Source of the DNA: Rhizobium sp. Root1334 | GTDB lineage: Bacteria; Pseudomonadota; Alphaproteobacteria; Rhizobiales; Rhizobiaceae | Length of the DNA stretch: 64,000 nucleotides | Direction: 5' to 3' | Assembly: GCF_001426665.1 (NCBI RefSeq) | Contig: NZ_LMEY01000027.1 | Span: 38,439-102,438 of the forward strand | Shown: positions 1-9,720 of the stretch, piece by piece | How positions within the stretch are numbered: position 1 is the first letter of the stretch | How the letters are laid out: each line of letters opens with the position of its first letter | Translations under genes and position numbers: made by a program | Notes under the pieces: generated by a model | Seen by the model: only the letters and a program-made list of their open reading frames with translations | Databases searched by the model: none | What the model was told of the DNA's origin: nothing

Positions 1-693
1 ACCGGCAAGGTGACGGATATCGAGCGGGTCGAGACAGATGCGGCCTTTGCCGCCCCGGATGAAACGGTCTCCCCGGCTTCGCTGGAGACGGTGCCGCTCG
101 CCCCGGAATCAACCAATCTGATCGTTTCGCCGCTATCGCTGCACCTGACCAACGATACGCCCGGTGTCTTCATCCAGGTCCGCAGGGCACTCAAACCCGA
201 TGGCCTGTTCCTCGCAGCGATCCCGGGTTCCGGCACGTTGCAGGAATTGCGCGAAGTGCTGCTGGCGGCCGAAAGCGAGTTGACCGGCGGCGCCAGTCCG
301 CGGGTCATCCCCTTTGCCGATGTTCGCGACATCGGCGCGCTCTTGCAGCGTGCCGGCTTCAGCCTGCCGGTCGCCGATACCGAGAGCTACACGGTGCGTT
401 ATGCGTCGCTGTTTTCACTGCTGAAAGATCTGCGCTCGATGGGGATGACCAATCCGCTCGCAGCCCGCAGCCGCAAGCCGCTGACACGGCGTTTCTTCGT
501 TCGCGCCGCCGAAATCTACGCCGAGCGCTTTGCCGATCCGGATGGCCGCATCCGGGCGACGTTCTCGATCATCTATATTTCCGGCTGGGCACCGCACGAA
601 AGCCAGCAAAAGCCGCTGAAACCCGGCTCAGCAAAACAACGGCTATCCGATGCGCTGAACACACGGGAATTGCCGTTGAAAGATAAACAATAG
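1..693 (+). CDS. SAM-dependent methyltransferase, C-terminal part (5' end outside window)
   Basis: The reading frame is open from base 1, so the true start lies upstream; the first in-frame GTG at 10 is only an internal codon. What remains is the C-terminal half of a class I methyltransferase: a strand/turn around VRRALKPDGLFLAAIPG (motif following the SAM-binding core), then a C-terminal domain as in the BioC/NDUFAF5-like methyltransferases of alphaproteobacteria. The glycine-rich SAM loop is not in the window. The substrate cannot be told. It converges with the pilin gene on the other strand. Confidence 0.75.
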   Translation, partial: TGKVTDIERVETDAAFAAPDETVSPASLETVPLAPESTNLIVSPLSLHLTNDTPGVFIQVRRALKPDGLFLAAIPGSGTLQELREVLLAAESELTGGASPRVIPFADVRDIGALLQRAGFSLPVADTESYTVRYASLFSLLKDLRSMGMTNPLAARSRKPLTRRFFVRAAEIYAERFADPDGRIRATFSIIYISGWAPHESQQKPLKPGSAKQRLSDALNTRELPLKDKQ

Positions 694-708
694 AAATGTC
701 TGCCGGGC

Positions 709-885
709 TTAAGCGGGACGCACGCCGACGACCGCATCCGTGATCGACTGAAAGACAGCCTGCAAGGAGTCCGAGAACGCCCCTAGCCCGGCGATCATGC
801 CTAGCGAAATCAGGCTGGCGAGCAGGCCGTATTCAATGGCCGTGGCTGCGGATTTGTCCTTCAGTAAACGGATCAGTATCGTCAT
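709..885 (-). CDS. Flp family type IVb pilin
   Basis: A 58-residue prepilin: short basic leader (MTILIRLLKDKS), then the TAIEYG segment with the conserved Glu, then one hydrophobic helix. This is the Flp/PilA family that forms thin Tad-type pili after cleavage by a TadV/CpaA peptidase at the leader. The start at 885 is preferred over an upstream codon because a GGGAG ribosome site sits just before it. The residue before ATAIEYG is Ala where rhizobial Flp pilins usually have Gly. No other tad/cpa genes are visible nearby, so it may be an orphan pilin. Confidence 0.88.
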   Translation of the reverse strand: MTILIRLLKDKSAATAIEYGLLASLISLGMIAGLGAFSDSLQAVFQSITDAVVGVRPA

Positions 886-1019
886 GTGCTCCCTGCCTGT
901 CCTGCGCCTGCCTCTGGGTGACATCACCCGAAAAGCACGATGCGCACCATCGTTATCGGTCGGTCCCGACCCCGGCTGGCAACGAACAGGAAAGCCGGAA
1001 CAGTTCCGGCCCCGGGACG

Positions 1020-1340
1020 TCAGCAGCCGCTCTTGCTTCCATTTCCGTCAATAATGCAGACGGCACCTGGCATTTCCTGCAGCACACTGCGGCGCACTGT
1101 GTAGCGTTTGGCCGGCGGGCTGCCCGGGATCGAGCCAGTTGAAATATTATCGTAGTCGATCGGCGCGTCGGCCAACACCTTGTTGTCCGTCTTCGAGGTC
1201 AGCATCGGCGTCAGGATGAGGGTCAGCGCGATAACGGCGGTGCCAAACAGCAGCGACAAATTGAGCGCACCGGTACGGCGGCTCTGGGTCGTCACCAGAT
1301 CCTTGTCCTGAACCGTTCTCCAAAAATCGTCGTCGACCAT
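1020..1340 (-). CDS. Small single-pass membrane protein of unknown function
   Basis: 106 residues starting MVDDDFWRTVQ, with GAGG six bases before the ATG; a longer frame to 1424 lacks this support. One transmembrane segment lies near residues 29-51 (LNLSLLFGTAVIALTLILTP). The tail contains two cysteines near the C terminus. I do not recognise the family. It lies upstream of the Flp pilin on the same strand with about 130 bases between them, so the two could share a transcript. Confidence 0.6.
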   Translation of the reverse strand: MVDDDFWRTVQDKDLVTTQSRRTGALNLSLLFGTAVIALTLILTPMLTSKTDNKVLADAPIDYDNISTGSIPGSPPAKRYTVRRSVLQEMPGAVCIIDGNGSKSGC

Positions 1341-1534
1341 CGTCTGCCTCTTCGAATACGTGCGTTTCCCTGAAGCGGTCTCACGCACCACTTCATCATG
1401 TCGACGCCTATAAAAAACCGGCATCGGTTACGGGAATCATCCCCAAACCAATAGACACCGGTACTTACTCGAAGCTGATTGTGCGGGAGGGTGATAAATG
1501 TTCGATTAATAAAATAGAAATTTCAGGGATTAGG

Positions 1535-1948
1535 TCAGAGCAAATCCATTAAGTAGGGGATAAGTGGCTCATCGGCGGGCGGCATGGGATAGTCGCGCAG
1601 CGCCTTCGGGCGAACCCATTTCACCGCCTGGCCTTCCCGCCCGTGAGCAACGCCTTCATAACGCCGGCAGACATAGAGCGGCATCAGCAGATGAAAGTCG
1701 TCATAGGTATGGCTGGCGAATGTGAGCGGGGCCAGGCAGGCAACCTTGGTCTGGATCCCCAATTCCTCGTCCAGTTCGCGGATCAGCGTTTCTTCCGGCG
1801 TTTCGCCGGGCTCGACCTTGCCGCCTGGAAACTCCCACAACCCGGCCAGGGACTTTCCTTCGGGCCGCTGGGCAAGCAGGATCCGGCCGTCGCTATCAAC
1901 CAGCGCGCAGGCCGCAACCAGCAGAATCTTTCGGCCAGCAACGTCCAT
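1535..1948 (-). CDS. mutT: 8-oxo-dGTP diphosphatase MutT (Nudix)
   Basis: 137 residues with a complete Nudix box at about 43-65 (G-x5-E-x7-REL-x-EELGI), the metal-binding motif that hydrolyses 8-oxo-dGTP to the monophosphate and so prevents A:T to C:G transversions. The ATG at 1948 has GAGGGAG seven bases upstream; a GTG at 1954 is too close to that site. It is the last gene of the argJ-GNAT-mutT run, and its ribosome site lies in the end of the GNAT gene, which suggests coupled translation. Confidence 0.9.
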   Translation of the reverse strand: MDVAGRKILLVAACALVDSDGRILLAQRPEGKSLAGLWEFPGGKVEPGETPEETLIRELDEELGIQTKVACLAPLTFASHTYDDFHLLMPLYVCRRYEGVAHGREGQAVKWVRPKALRDYPMPPADEPLIPYLMDLL

Positions 1949-1950
1949 AA

Positions 1951-2724
1951 TCACGCTCCCTCACGCCGGTAGGCATACCGGTAGACGTCCTTGAAGCCGA
2001 ACTTGCGATAGAGCCGAATAGCGCCCTCGTTATCGGCTTCGACCGAAAGCCAGGCCGTGCGGGCGCCACGCAGGCGGGCCCAGCGCAGTGACGCATTGAC
2101 GATGGCGCTGCCCACACCCTGCCGCCGGACATTCTCGGAGACCGCAACCTGCAAAATTCCGGCAAGATCGTTGTCATGAACGGCAAGCGAGACCGCGATC
2201 GGTCCTTCGTCCTGCGCCTCGAACAGAAACAGCCCGCATTCCGGCTTGATCGCGTTGATGACTTCCGTGAGACCCGCCTTGTCCTGGTTGCTTTCACCGC
2301 AAATTTGCAGCCGGGCATCGACGAAACGGCCAACATCACGCAACGGCAGATGTTCGATCGCTTCCGTTGTATCGTTCGGCGGAATATCAGCCATCATCAC
2401 GATGGTCTCGGAAAACAGCGGCCAGCGATGCTCATCCATGTAGGCGATCAGGGGCAGCGGGGTGAGCGGCGTCTGGCGAACCGTCAGCGGCCGGCCATAG
2501 TCGGAAAAGCGCTTGGCAGCCTTCGCAAGCCGGGTCTCGATATCGCGGCTGTCGGAGGGATCGAGTGGATTGACCGAATTCAGCCGTTTGGAATCATGGC
2601 CAGCCGTCAGCCGGATCAGCCAGCTGCCGTCATACTGTACGGACGCCGCAGGCCAGGCGCGAAAACCGACGGCCTCCAGGCGGCGCACGTTCGGCAGATC
2701 GGCTTTCGAAATGGTATTCTGCAC
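1951..2724 (-). CDS. GNAT family N-acetyltransferase
   Basis: 257 residues. The C-terminal half carries the GNAT acetyl-CoA loop (VRRQGVGSAIVNASLRWA, near residues 199-216) and the later RLYRKFGFKDVYRYAYR strand typical of the fold; the N-terminal half is a divergent GNAT-like domain. It begins with GTG five bases after the argJ stop, with GGAG inside the end of argJ, so it is translated in the same operon. The substrate is unknown; the tandem argJ-GNAT-mutT order is recurrent in Rhizobiaceae (from general knowledge). Confidence 0.85.
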   Translation of the reverse strand: MQNTISKADLPNVRRLEAVGFRAWPAASVQYDGSWLIRLTAGHDSKRLNSVNPLDPSDSRDIETRLAKAAKRFSDYGRPLTVRQTPLTPLPLIAYMDEHRWPLFSETIVMMADIPPNDTTEAIEHLPLRDVGRFVDARLQICGESNQDKAGLTEVINAIKPECGLFLFEAQDEGPIAVSLAVHDNDLAGILQVAVSENVRRQGVGSAIVNASLRWARLRGARTAWLSVEADNEGAIRLYRKFGFKDVYRYAYRREGA

Positions 2725-2729
2725 TGCTA

Positions 2730-3971
2730 TCAGCTCCGGTAATCGCCGTTGATCTCGACATATTCCTTCGTCAGATCGCAGGTGTAGACGGTTGCCTTGC
2801 CGGTTCCGAGACCAATCTCAACACGGATGACGATGTCTTCTTCTTTCATCACAGCCGTTGCAGCAGCTTCCGAATAGGTTGGATCGCGCTCGCCATCGAC
2901 GGCAACGCGAACGTCGCCGAACCAGATCGCCAGCCGGTCGCGATCGGCCAGTTCGCCGGACTTGCCGACGGCCATGACCACGCGGCCCCAATTGGCGTCC
3001 TCACCGGCGACCGCGGTTTTGACCAGCGGCGAATTGGCAATCGACAGACCGATGCGCTTGGCCGCCTGGTCGCTTTCGGCACCTTCGACGGTGACCGCAA
3101 CCATCTTGCGCGCACCTTCGCCATCGCGCACCACCTGCAGCGCCAGATCCCGCAGGAGATCGTTCAACGCGGCGCGGAAACCATCAAGCGCCGGATCGGC
3201 CGGGCTGACGATATTCGTCTGCCCATCCTTGCCGGCAGCACCGGTGGCAAACAGCATCAGTGTGTCGGAGGTGGACGTATCGCTATCGACGGTGACGGAG
3301 TTGAAGGTCGGACCAGTGCCTTCCGACAAGAGAACCTGCAAGGCTTCCGGAGCAATATCCGCGTCGGTCACGACAAAGGACAGCATCGTCGCCATGTCGG
3401 GCGCGATCATTCCAGCGCCCTTGGCAATGCCGTTGATGGTGACGGTGACGCCGCCAATATCAGCGCTGCGGGTGGCAACCTTCGGATAGGTATCGGTGGT
3501 CATGATCGCCTTGGCGGCTTCAAACCAGAAGTCGCCGGTTGCCTGCGTGGTCATGTCGCTGAGAACACCGGCAAACTTTGTTGCATCCAGCGGCTCGCCG
3601 ATGACGCCGGTCGAGGCAAGAAACACTTCCCCGGTCGAGCAGCCGACAGCTTCCGATGCCGACTGTGCCGTCAGTTCGGTCGCCGCCTTGCCCTTCTTGC
3701 CGGTAAAGGCGTTGGCATTGCCGGAATTGACGACGACGGCACGGGCGACACCGCCTGCCAGGTTCTGGCGGCAGAAATCAACCGGCGCCGACGGGCAGCG
3801 CGATTTGGTGAAGACGCCGGCAACGGCGGCCGGTTCATCGAAAACCATCAGGAGAACGTCGGTGCGGTTCTTGTACTTGATACCGGCAGCGGCGGTCGCC
3901 ATGCGCACACCGCGCACTGGCGGCATATCAGCGAAGGATTTCGGAGCAAGTGGAGAAACGGAACCGGACAT
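2730..3971 (-). CDS. argJ: Bifunctional ornithine acetyltransferase / N-acetylglutamate synthase ArgJ
   Basis: 413 residues, the normal family length. ArgJ transfers the acetyl group of N-acetylornithine to glutamate, recycling it in arginine synthesis, and can also use acetyl-CoA. The autocleavage site is clear: PDMATMLSF, with Thr195 as the nucleophile that becomes the N terminus of the beta chain. The ATG at 3971 is preceded by AGGG at good spacing; a TTG two codons earlier is less likely. First gene of the argJ-GNAT-mutT operon; argH lies about 33 kb away in the window. Confidence 0.96.
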   Translation of the reverse strand: MSGSVSPLAPKSFADMPPVRGVRMATAAAGIKYKNRTDVLLMVFDEPAAVAGVFTKSRCPSAPVDFCRQNLAGGVARAVVVNSGNANAFTGKKGKAATELTAQSASEAVGCSTGEVFLASTGVIGEPLDATKFAGVLSDMTTQATGDFWFEAAKAIMTTDTYPKVATRSADIGGVTVTINGIAKGAGMIAPDMATMLSFVVTDADIAPEALQVLLSEGTGPTFNSVTVDSDTSTSDTLMLFATGAAGKDGQTNIVSPADPALDGFRAALNDLLRDLALQVVRDGEGARKMVAVTVEGAESDQAAKRIGLSIANSPLVKTAVAGEDANWGRVVMAVGKSGELADRDRLAIWFGDVRVAVDGERDPTYSEAAATAVMKEEDIVIRVEIGLGTGKATVYTCDLTKEYVEINGDYRS

Positions 3972-4075
3972 GATCAACCCTGTTTAGCGATGATGGCCCG
4001 GCCTTACGGGCCCACAAACGAAATCCCGAAGAGCCTAACGCCTCCGGGACTGTGTCGTTCACTGGATATCAGAAC

Positions 4076-4107
4076 GGCGTGACCGGCCGAAGACGAACAG
4101 TCACGCC
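4076..4107 (-). terminator. Hairpin just downstream of the PpiC foldase gene
   Basis: GGCGTGAC at 4076-4083 and GTCACGCC at 4100-4107 form a perfect 8-bp stem with a 16-nt loop, nine bases past the stop of the foldase gene on the minus strand. There is no T-run after it, so intrinsic termination is uncertain; it may protect the 3' end of the mRNA or mark a Rho-dependent stop. Confidence 0.4.
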
Positions 4108-4115
4108 AGATCTCA

Positions 4116-4982
4116 TCAGTTGGCAGTCGCAGCTTCCGCCTTGTTGGCCTCGTCATAGGCCTTCTTCAGGGCCGGGTCGGTGATATCGACGCCGGCTTCC
4201 TTCTTGGCCGCAGCGAGAAGCTCGATGTACTTGTCGCGCATGACCAGCTGCTTGACCTGCGGCTCAACCTGTTCGAACGGCGGCGGCGGCTGCATGCGCT
4301 TGTCTTCAAGCAGGATGACATGGAAGCCGAACTGCGTCTTGACTGGCGCTTCAGTATACTTGCCCTTTTCGAGCTTGAAGGCGGCTTCCGAGAATTCCGG
4401 AACCATGCGGTCCTTGGTGAAGTAACCAAGATCACCGCCATCGGCCTTGTTCGGATCAGTCGACTTTTCCTTGGCGATCGTCGCAAAGTCCTTGCCGGCG
4501 TCCAGATCCTTGATGATCGCCTTGGCTTCTTCCTCGGTCTTTACCAGGATGTGACGGGCCTTGGCTTCTTCCTGCGCGGGGATCTTGGCGATTTCCGCGT
4601 CGTAACGGGCCTTGACCTCTTCCGGCTTGACGGCATCGACGACGTGCTTCTTGAAGAAGGCGTTATGCAGTTCGCGATCGGTCAGATAGGCGAGACGCTT
4701 CTTGAAGTCCGCGTCGTTCTGCAGGCCTTCCGTGTCGGCATTCTTGGCCAGAAGCTTGACGTCGATCAGACCGGAAAGTGCTGCTGCGCGCTTCTGGTCT
4801 TCCGGCAGCTGTGCGAGCTGCGGATCAAGACCGGTCAGGGCATAGTCCAGCTCGGACTGGTGGATTTCCGCACCGCCAACCTTGGCGATAACCGGATCAG
4901 CGGCATCCTGTGCCGCTGCCGGGCCTTGTGCGGCCATGACAGCGATCAGGGCAACTGCCGCAAGCATTTTGTATTTCAACAT
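4116..4982 (-). CDS. Periplasmic peptidyl-prolyl isomerase (parvulin/PpiC, SurA/PrsA-like)
   Basis: 288 residues. An N-terminal signal peptide (MLKYKMLAAVALIAVMAAQGPAAAQ) is followed by a SurA-N-like helical region and a parvulin rotamase domain (about residues 145-240, with ARHILVKTEEEA and GGDLGYFTKDRMVPEF). It should help fold exported proteins. The start at 4982 puts the signal peptide at the N terminus and has GGAAGG upstream. An alternative ATG at 5096 also has a strong GAGGGGGG site and would add a 38-residue tail before the signal peptide. Divergent from secA, which exports its likely clients. Confidence 0.9.
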   Translation of the reverse strand: MLKYKMLAAVALIAVMAAQGPAAAQDAADPVIAKVGGAEIHQSELDYALTGLDPQLAQLPEDQKRAAALSGLIDVKLLAKNADTEGLQNDADFKKRLAYLTDRELHNAFFKKHVVDAVKPEEVKARYDAEIAKIPAQEEAKARHILVKTEEEAKAIIKDLDAGKDFATIAKEKSTDPNKADGGDLGYFTKDRMVPEFSEAAFKLEKGKYTEAPVKTQFGFHVILLEDKRMQPPPPFEQVEPQVKQLVMRDKYIELLAAAKKEAGVDITDPALKKAYDEANKAEAATAN

Positions 4983-5089
4983 CCTCATACCTTCCACGCT
5001 GGTATCCGAAACCGTGGTCACGGCCGGCCTGAAACGTTCCACATCATCAGATTGTGGCCGTTCTGTAGCCTTGGCGTGCCTCAACTCCG

Positions 5090-5118
5090 TTGACATAATT
5101 CGACCCCCCTCTTATCTG
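5090..5118 (+). promoter_or_regulatory. Candidate sigma-70 promoter for secA
   Basis: TTGACA at 5090-5095 is a perfect -35 hexamer; 17 bases later lies TATCTG (5113-5118), a weak -10. It points at secA about 95 bases downstream. It overlaps the possible early start of the divergent foldase gene. Confidence 0.4.
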
Positions 5119-5211
5119 TCACGCAACCTCGCGTCCAGAACAGTTCCGGGCGTTTCATAGTATTTCGCGGAAATCGACCGCGTTGGCGACATAGAAGAAA
5201 GGACCATTCTT

Positions 5212-7923
5212 ATGGTCAGTCTCGGCGGCCTCGCCCGCAAAATCTTCGGCTCATCGAATGACCGCCGTGTGCGGGGCTACAAGGCCAAGGTCGATGCCAT
5301 CAATGCCCTGGAAGCGGAAACCAAAGCGCTTTCTGACGAGGCACTGGCCGCCAAGACGGTGGAATTCCGCAAGCAACTGGCTGACGGCAAGACACTGGAC
5401 GACCTGCTCGTGCCGGCTTTTGCGGTTGCCCGCGAAGCTGCGCGCCGTGCCCTTGGCCTGCGGCCTTTTGACGTCCAGCTGATCGGCGGCATCATCCTGC
5501 ATGAAAAATCGATCGCTGAAATGAAGACCGGTGAAGGCAAGACGCTGGTCGCGACCCTGCCGGTCTATCTCAATGCGCTCGCCGGCAAGGGCGTGCACGT
5601 CGTCACGGTCAACGATTACCTCGCCACCCGCGACTCGGCGACGATGAACCGGATCTATTCGTTTCTCGGCCTGACCACGGGCGTCATCGTCCACGGCCTG
5701 ACCGATGACCAGCGCCGCGACGCCTATGCCTGCGACGTCACCTACGCGACCAACAACGAACTCGGCTTCGATTATCTGCGCGACAACATGAAGTACGAGC
5801 GCAGCCAGATGGTCCAGCGCGGCCACTTCTTTGCGATCGTCGACGAAGTCGACTCGATCCTCGTCGATGAAGCCCGCACGCCACTGATCATCTCCGGCCC
5901 GCTCGACGACCGTTCGGAACTCTACAACACCATCGACCGATTCATTCCGCTTTTGTCTGCGGAAGACTACGAGATCGACGAAAAGCAGCGTTCGGCCAAC
6001 TTCTCCGAAGACGGCACCGAAAAGCTCGAAAACCTGCTGCGCGAAGCAAACCTCCTGAAGGGCGAAACGCTTTACGACGTCGAGAACGTCGCGATCGTCC
6101 ATCACGTTAACAACGCGCTGAAGGCCCACAAGCTTTTCCAGAAGGACAAGGACTACATCGTCCGCAACGACGAGATCGTCATCATCGACGAATTCACCGG
6201 CCGCATGATGCCGGGCCGCCGTTATTCGGAAGGCCAGCACCAGGCGCTCGAAGCCAAGGAAAAGGTTACCATCCAGCCGGAAAACCAGACGCTGGCTTCA
6301 GTCACCTTCCAGAACTATTTCCGCATGTACAACAAGCTCGGCGGTATGACCGGCACGGCGTCGACGGAAGCCGAGGAATTCGGCAACATCTACGGTCTCG
6401 AAGTCGTGGAAGTACCGACCAACCTGCCGATCAAGCGTATCGACGAAGACGATGAAGTCTATCGGTCGGTGGAAGAAAAATACAAGGCGATCATCGCCGA
6501 GATCAAGGAATCGCAGGACCGCAAGCAGCCGGTTCTGGTCGGCACCACCTCGATCGAGAAATCCGAACTTCTGGCAGAGATGCTCAAGAAGGCCGGCTTT
6601 ACCAATTTCCAGGTCTTGAACGCCCGCTACCACGAACAGGAAGCCTACATCGTTTCTCAGGCCGGTGTTCCGGGTGCCGTAACGATCGCCACCAACATGG
6701 CCGGCCGTGGTACCGACATCCAGCTCGGCGGCAACCTCGACATGCGCATCGAGCGTGAACTCGGCGAAATGGAGCATGGTCCGGAACGCACGGAGAAGGA
6801 AGCCGCGATCAAGGCCGAGGTCCAGCGCCTGAAGGAAGTCGCGCTGGCTGCCGGCGGTCTCTACGTTCTGGCCACCGAACGTCACGAAAGCCGCCGCATC
6901 GACAACCAGCTGCGCGGCCGCTCCGGCCGTCAGGGCGACCCCGGTCGCTCAAAGTTCTTCCTGTCGCTGCAGGACGACCTGATGCGCATCTTCGGCTCCG
7001 ACCGGATGGATTCGATGCTGCAGAAGCTTGGCCTGAAGGAAGGCGAAGCGATCGTCCATCCCTGGATCAACAAGGCGCTGGAACGCGCCCAGAAGAAGGT
7101 CGAAGCCCGCAACTTCGACACCCGTAAAAATCTTCTGAAATACGACGACGTTCTCAACGATCAGCGCAAGGTGATCTTCGAGCAGCGCATCGAGATGATG
7201 GATGCGACGGACATTTCGGAAACCGTTTCCGACATGCGCCATGAGGTCATCGAAGACATCGTCGCCAAGCGCATTCCGGAAAAAGCCTATGCCGAACAGT
7301 GGGATGCCGCCGGTCTGAAGACCGACGTGCAGACCTCGCTCAACCTCGACCTTCCGATCATGGAATGGGCCGCCGAGGAAGGCATCGACGAGAACGATAT
7401 TCGCGAGCGCATCACCGCTGAAGCCGACAAGGCCGCAGCCGACCGCGCCGAACGCTTCGGCCCGGAGATCATGCTCTATGTTGAGCGCTCCGTGGTTCTG
7501 CAGACGCTCGACCATCTCTGGCGCGAACATATCGTCAACCTCGATCACCTGCGCTCGGTCATCGGTTTCCGTGGCTATGCCCAGCGCGACCCGCTGCAGG
7601 AATACAAGTCGGAAGCCTTCGAGCTGTTCCAGGCACTCTTGGCCAACCTGCGCCAGGCCGTGACCGCACAGCTGATGCGCGTCGAACTGGTTCGTGAAGC
7701 AGCCGAAGCGCCGCAGCCCGTGCCGCCGGAAATGGTCGGCCATCACATCGACCCCGACACCGGGGTCGACGACTTCGCCGACAGCGTCAACCTGAACTTC
7801 GTCGAGCCGGAGAACCGCAATCCGCAGGATCCGTCGAGCTGGGGCAAGGTCTCCCGCAACGAGGCCTGCCCTTGCGGCTCGGGCAAGAAGTACAAGCATT
7901 GCCACGGTGCATTTGAAGCGTAA
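5212..7923 (+). CDS. secA: Preprotein translocase ATPase SecA
   Basis: 903 residues, full length. SecA drives unfolded preproteins through SecYEG by ATP hydrolysis. Visible are the Walker A motif MKTGEGKT (104-111), the DEAD-type box [13 protein letters not shown] near 210, the helicase-like motif [10 protein letters not shown], the [11 protein letters not shown] arginine-finger region, and the C-terminal zinc site [13 protein letters not shown] (from residue 886) that binds SecB and lipids. The ATG has AAAGGA upstream. It is followed by a strong terminator and so is probably monocistronic. Confidence 0.98.
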   Translation: MVSLGGLARKIFGSSNDRRVRGYKAKVDAINALEAETKALSDEALAAKTVEFRKQLADGKTLDDLLVPAFAVAREAARRALGLRPFDVQLIGGIILHEKSIAEMKTGEGKTLVATLPVYLNALAGKGVHVVTVNDYLATRDSATMNRIYSFLGLTTGVIVHGLTDDQRRDAYACDVTYATNNELGFDYLRDNMKYERSQMVQRGHFFAIVDEVDSILVDEARTPLIISGPLDDRSELYNTIDRFIPLLSAEDYEIDEKQRSANFSEDGTEKLENLLREANLLKGETLYDVENVAIVHHVNNALKAHKLFQKDKDYIVRNDEIVIIDEFTGRMMPGRRYSEGQHQALEAKEKVTIQPENQTLASVTFQNYFRMYNKLGGMTGTASTEAEEFGNIYGLEVVEVPTNLPIKRIDEDDEVYRSVEEKYKAIIAEIKESQDRKQPVLVGTTSIEKSELLAEMLKKAGFTNFQVLNARYHEQEAYIVSQAGVPGAVTIATNMAGRGTDIQLGGNLDMRIERELGEMEHGPERTEKEAAIKAEVQRLKEVALAAGGLYVLATERHESRRIDNQLRGRSGRQGDPGRSKFFLSLQDDLMRIFGSDRMDSMLQKLGLKEGEAIVHPWINKALERAQKKVEARNFDTRKNLLKYDDVLNDQRKVIFEQRIEMMDATDISETVSDMRHEVIEDIVAKRIPEKAYAEQWDAAGLKTDVQTSLNLDLPIMEWAAEEGIDENDIRERITAEADKAAADRAERFGPEIMLYVERSVVLQTLDHLWREHIVNLDHLRSVIGFRGYAQRDPLQEYKSEAFELFQALLANLRQAVTAQLMRVELVREAAEAPQPVPPEMVGHHIDPDTGVDDFADSVNLNFVEPENRNPQDPSSWGKVSRNEACPCGSGKKYKHCHGAFEA

Positions 7924-7929
7924 CGATCA

Positions 7930-7953
7930 ATGCCGCCTCCGGGCGGCATTTTT
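7930..7953 (+). terminator. Rho-independent terminator of secA
   Basis: ATGCCGCC (7930-7937) and GGCGGCAT (7942-7949) form an 8-bp stem with a 4-nt loop, followed by TTTTT. It lies directly after secA, and its T-run touches the stop codon of the convergent gene. Confidence 0.9.
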
Positions 7954-8186
7954 CATTCCGGAGCACGGCGGGCGTGCTGAATGAGGTTTTCCAGAGCCCG
8001 CACACCTTGCCCGTTGATGTGGCGCCGGCCGAGCATCACGTTGATCTGCAGCGCCAAATCACCCGCATCGGCATTCTCCAATTGCGAAAGGCTCTCGACG
8101 CCTATCAGCTCGAGATAATCGGTCATTGCAGGACCTATGGAATGTGCCACCTGCATTTTCCGCCGTTCGGTATCGCTCAAAGCCAT
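7953..8186 (-). CDS. Small helix-hairpin-helix-like protein
   Basis: 77 residues from an ATG with GAGG eight bases upstream. The sequence SIGPAMTDYLELIGVESLSQLENADAGDLALQ resembles the paired helix-hairpin-helix pattern of the Cdd1/'pathogenicity locus' and DUF4332-like families, which bind DNA non-specifically, but the match is by eye. Convergent with secA. Confidence 0.65.
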   Translation of the reverse strand: MALSDTERRKMQVAHSIGPAMTDYLELIGVESLSQLENADAGDLALQINVMLGRRHINGQGVRALENLIQHARRAPE

Positions 8187-8298
8187 GATCGAATCCTCAA
8201 TTTTCCCGATACCTGCAAGGCTCCGCTGCACCCTTTGTTAACGCTGTTCTGTCAAGACTGGCATCCTGTTTTGCGTAGTTTTGGGTATTTCCGTGTTC

Positions 8299-9720
8299 AT
8301 GGCAGCATGTCAAACGGCTGGACGAATTCTGCCGCCCGCGGTGAGGGACCGGCTGGCGCCTCTGCTTGAAAAGCTCGTGCCGGTGCTGACGAGCAACGAT
8401 CCCAAACATCTTGCACAGCGCATGGCGCTGGTCTCCTTTGCCATCCGTATCGTCAGCGCGGCCATAGCCTTCATGTCGCAGATCATCCTCGCCCGTGTCA
8501 TGGGCGAATTCGAATACGGCATCTTCGTTTTTGTCTGGGTGCTGGTCGTCCTGTTCGGCAACCTCTCTTGCCTCGGCTTTCATACCGCAATCATCCGCTT
8601 TCTGCCGCAGTATCGCGCCCGCGAGGCGCTGGCCGAAATCCGCGGGCTGACCACGACCGTGCGCATCTTCGCGCTCCTATCTGCAACCGTGCTTGCCGTC
8701 ATCGGCATCGGTGGCCTCTGGCTGTTCGGAGACCGTATCGAAAGCTACTATCTCGTGCCGCTCTATCTCGGCGTCTTCTCGCTGCCGATGATCGCGCTTG
8801 GCGACGTGATGGACGGGACGTCGCGGGCACATAGCTGGGCTGTCTCGGCGCTGAGCCCCACCTATATCATCCGGCCGGTTCTGATCCTTGGATTGATGAT
8901 GCTGGCAGTGGCGATCGGCGAGCCGCATACCGCCCGCACCGCGATGATGGCTGCGATGGCCGCGACCTATCTGACAAGCGTCAGCCAGTTCTTCATCCTG
9001 ACCTGGCGCTTGCGCAGGCGCTATGTCAAAGGCCCGAGCCGCATCGAGTTCCGCACCTGGTTCCGTGTCGCGCTGCCGATCTTCCTGATCGAGGGGTTCG
9101 GCTTCATGCTGACGAATTCCGATGTTGTCATCGTCGGCCTCTATCTCGATCCGGCCAGTGTCGCGATCTACTTCGCCGCCGCCAAGACCATGGCGCTGGT
9201 CCATTTCGTAATGTTCTCGGTGAAGGCTGCCGCATCACCGCGCTTTTCCGCCGCCATGGCCAACCCGGACCGCCAGCAGCTGGCCGTCATTGCTGTTGAA
9301 AGCGCCAAATGGTCGTTCTGGCCGTCACTTGCGGTCGGCCTGATGGTGCTTGCCTGCGGCTCGTTCCTCCTGTCGCTGTTCGGCCCCGCCTTTGTCTCCG
9401 GCTATCCGCTGATGGCCATCCTGTATGCCGGCATCATGGCAAAGGCACTGGTCGGGCCTGCCGAGGCCTTTCTGACCATGGCCGGCCAGCAGAAGCTGTG
9501 CGTCGCGCTCTATGCGGTGGCCCTTGTCTTCAATCTGGCCCTCAACGTCACGATGATCCCGATGTTCGGGTTGACCGGTGCGGCAATCGCCACGGCCGGC
9601 GCCATGTTTGTCGAGGCGATCCTTCTTCACGTCGCTGTCCGCCATACCTTCGGCATCGCTCTCTTCGCCTTTGCCGACCCGTATGCCCAAACCATCAAAG
9701 CAGAGGCACCCCGCTCATGA
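8299..9720 (+). CDS. Polysaccharide flippase (Wzx/MATE-like, oligosaccharide flippase family)
   Basis: About 473 residues with some twelve hydrophobic segments beginning at RMALVSFAIRIVSAAIAFMSQIILARVMG, the usual first helix of Wzx-type flippases that move lipid-linked sugar units across the inner membrane. The start is uncertain: TTG 8281, GTG 8293 and ATG 8299 are all in frame and none has a good ribosome site. The stop overlaps the next start by four bases (ATGA), so the two genes are translationally coupled. No glycosyltransferase is adjacent. Confidence 0.85.
   Translation: MAACQTAGRILPPAVRDRLAPLLEKLVPVLTSNDPKHLAQRMALVSFAIRIVSAAIAFMSQIILARVMGEFEYGIFVFVWVLVVLFGNLSCLGFHTAIIRFLPQYRAREALAEIRGLTTTVRIFALLSATVLAVIGIGGLWLFGDRIESYYLVPLYLGVFSLPMIALGDVMDGTSRAHSWAVSALSPTYIIRPVLILGLMMLAVAIGEPHTARTAMMAAMAATYLTSVSQFFILTWRLRRRYVKGPSRIEFRTWFRVALPIFLIEGFGFMLTNSDVVIVGLYLDPASVAIYFAAAKTMALVHFVMFSVKAAASPRFSAAMANPDRQQLAVIAVESAKWSFWPSLAVGLMVLACGSFLLSLFGPAFVSGYPLMAILYAGIMAKALVGPAEAFLTMAGQQKLCVALYAVALVFNLALNVTMIPMFGLTGAAIATAGAMFVEAILLHVAVRHTFGIALFAFADPYAQTIKAEAPRS

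Noticed and set aside
9309-9716. An upstream extension of the acyltransferase frame
   Set aside because: It lies within the flippase gene; the ATGA overlap at 9717 gives the natural start.
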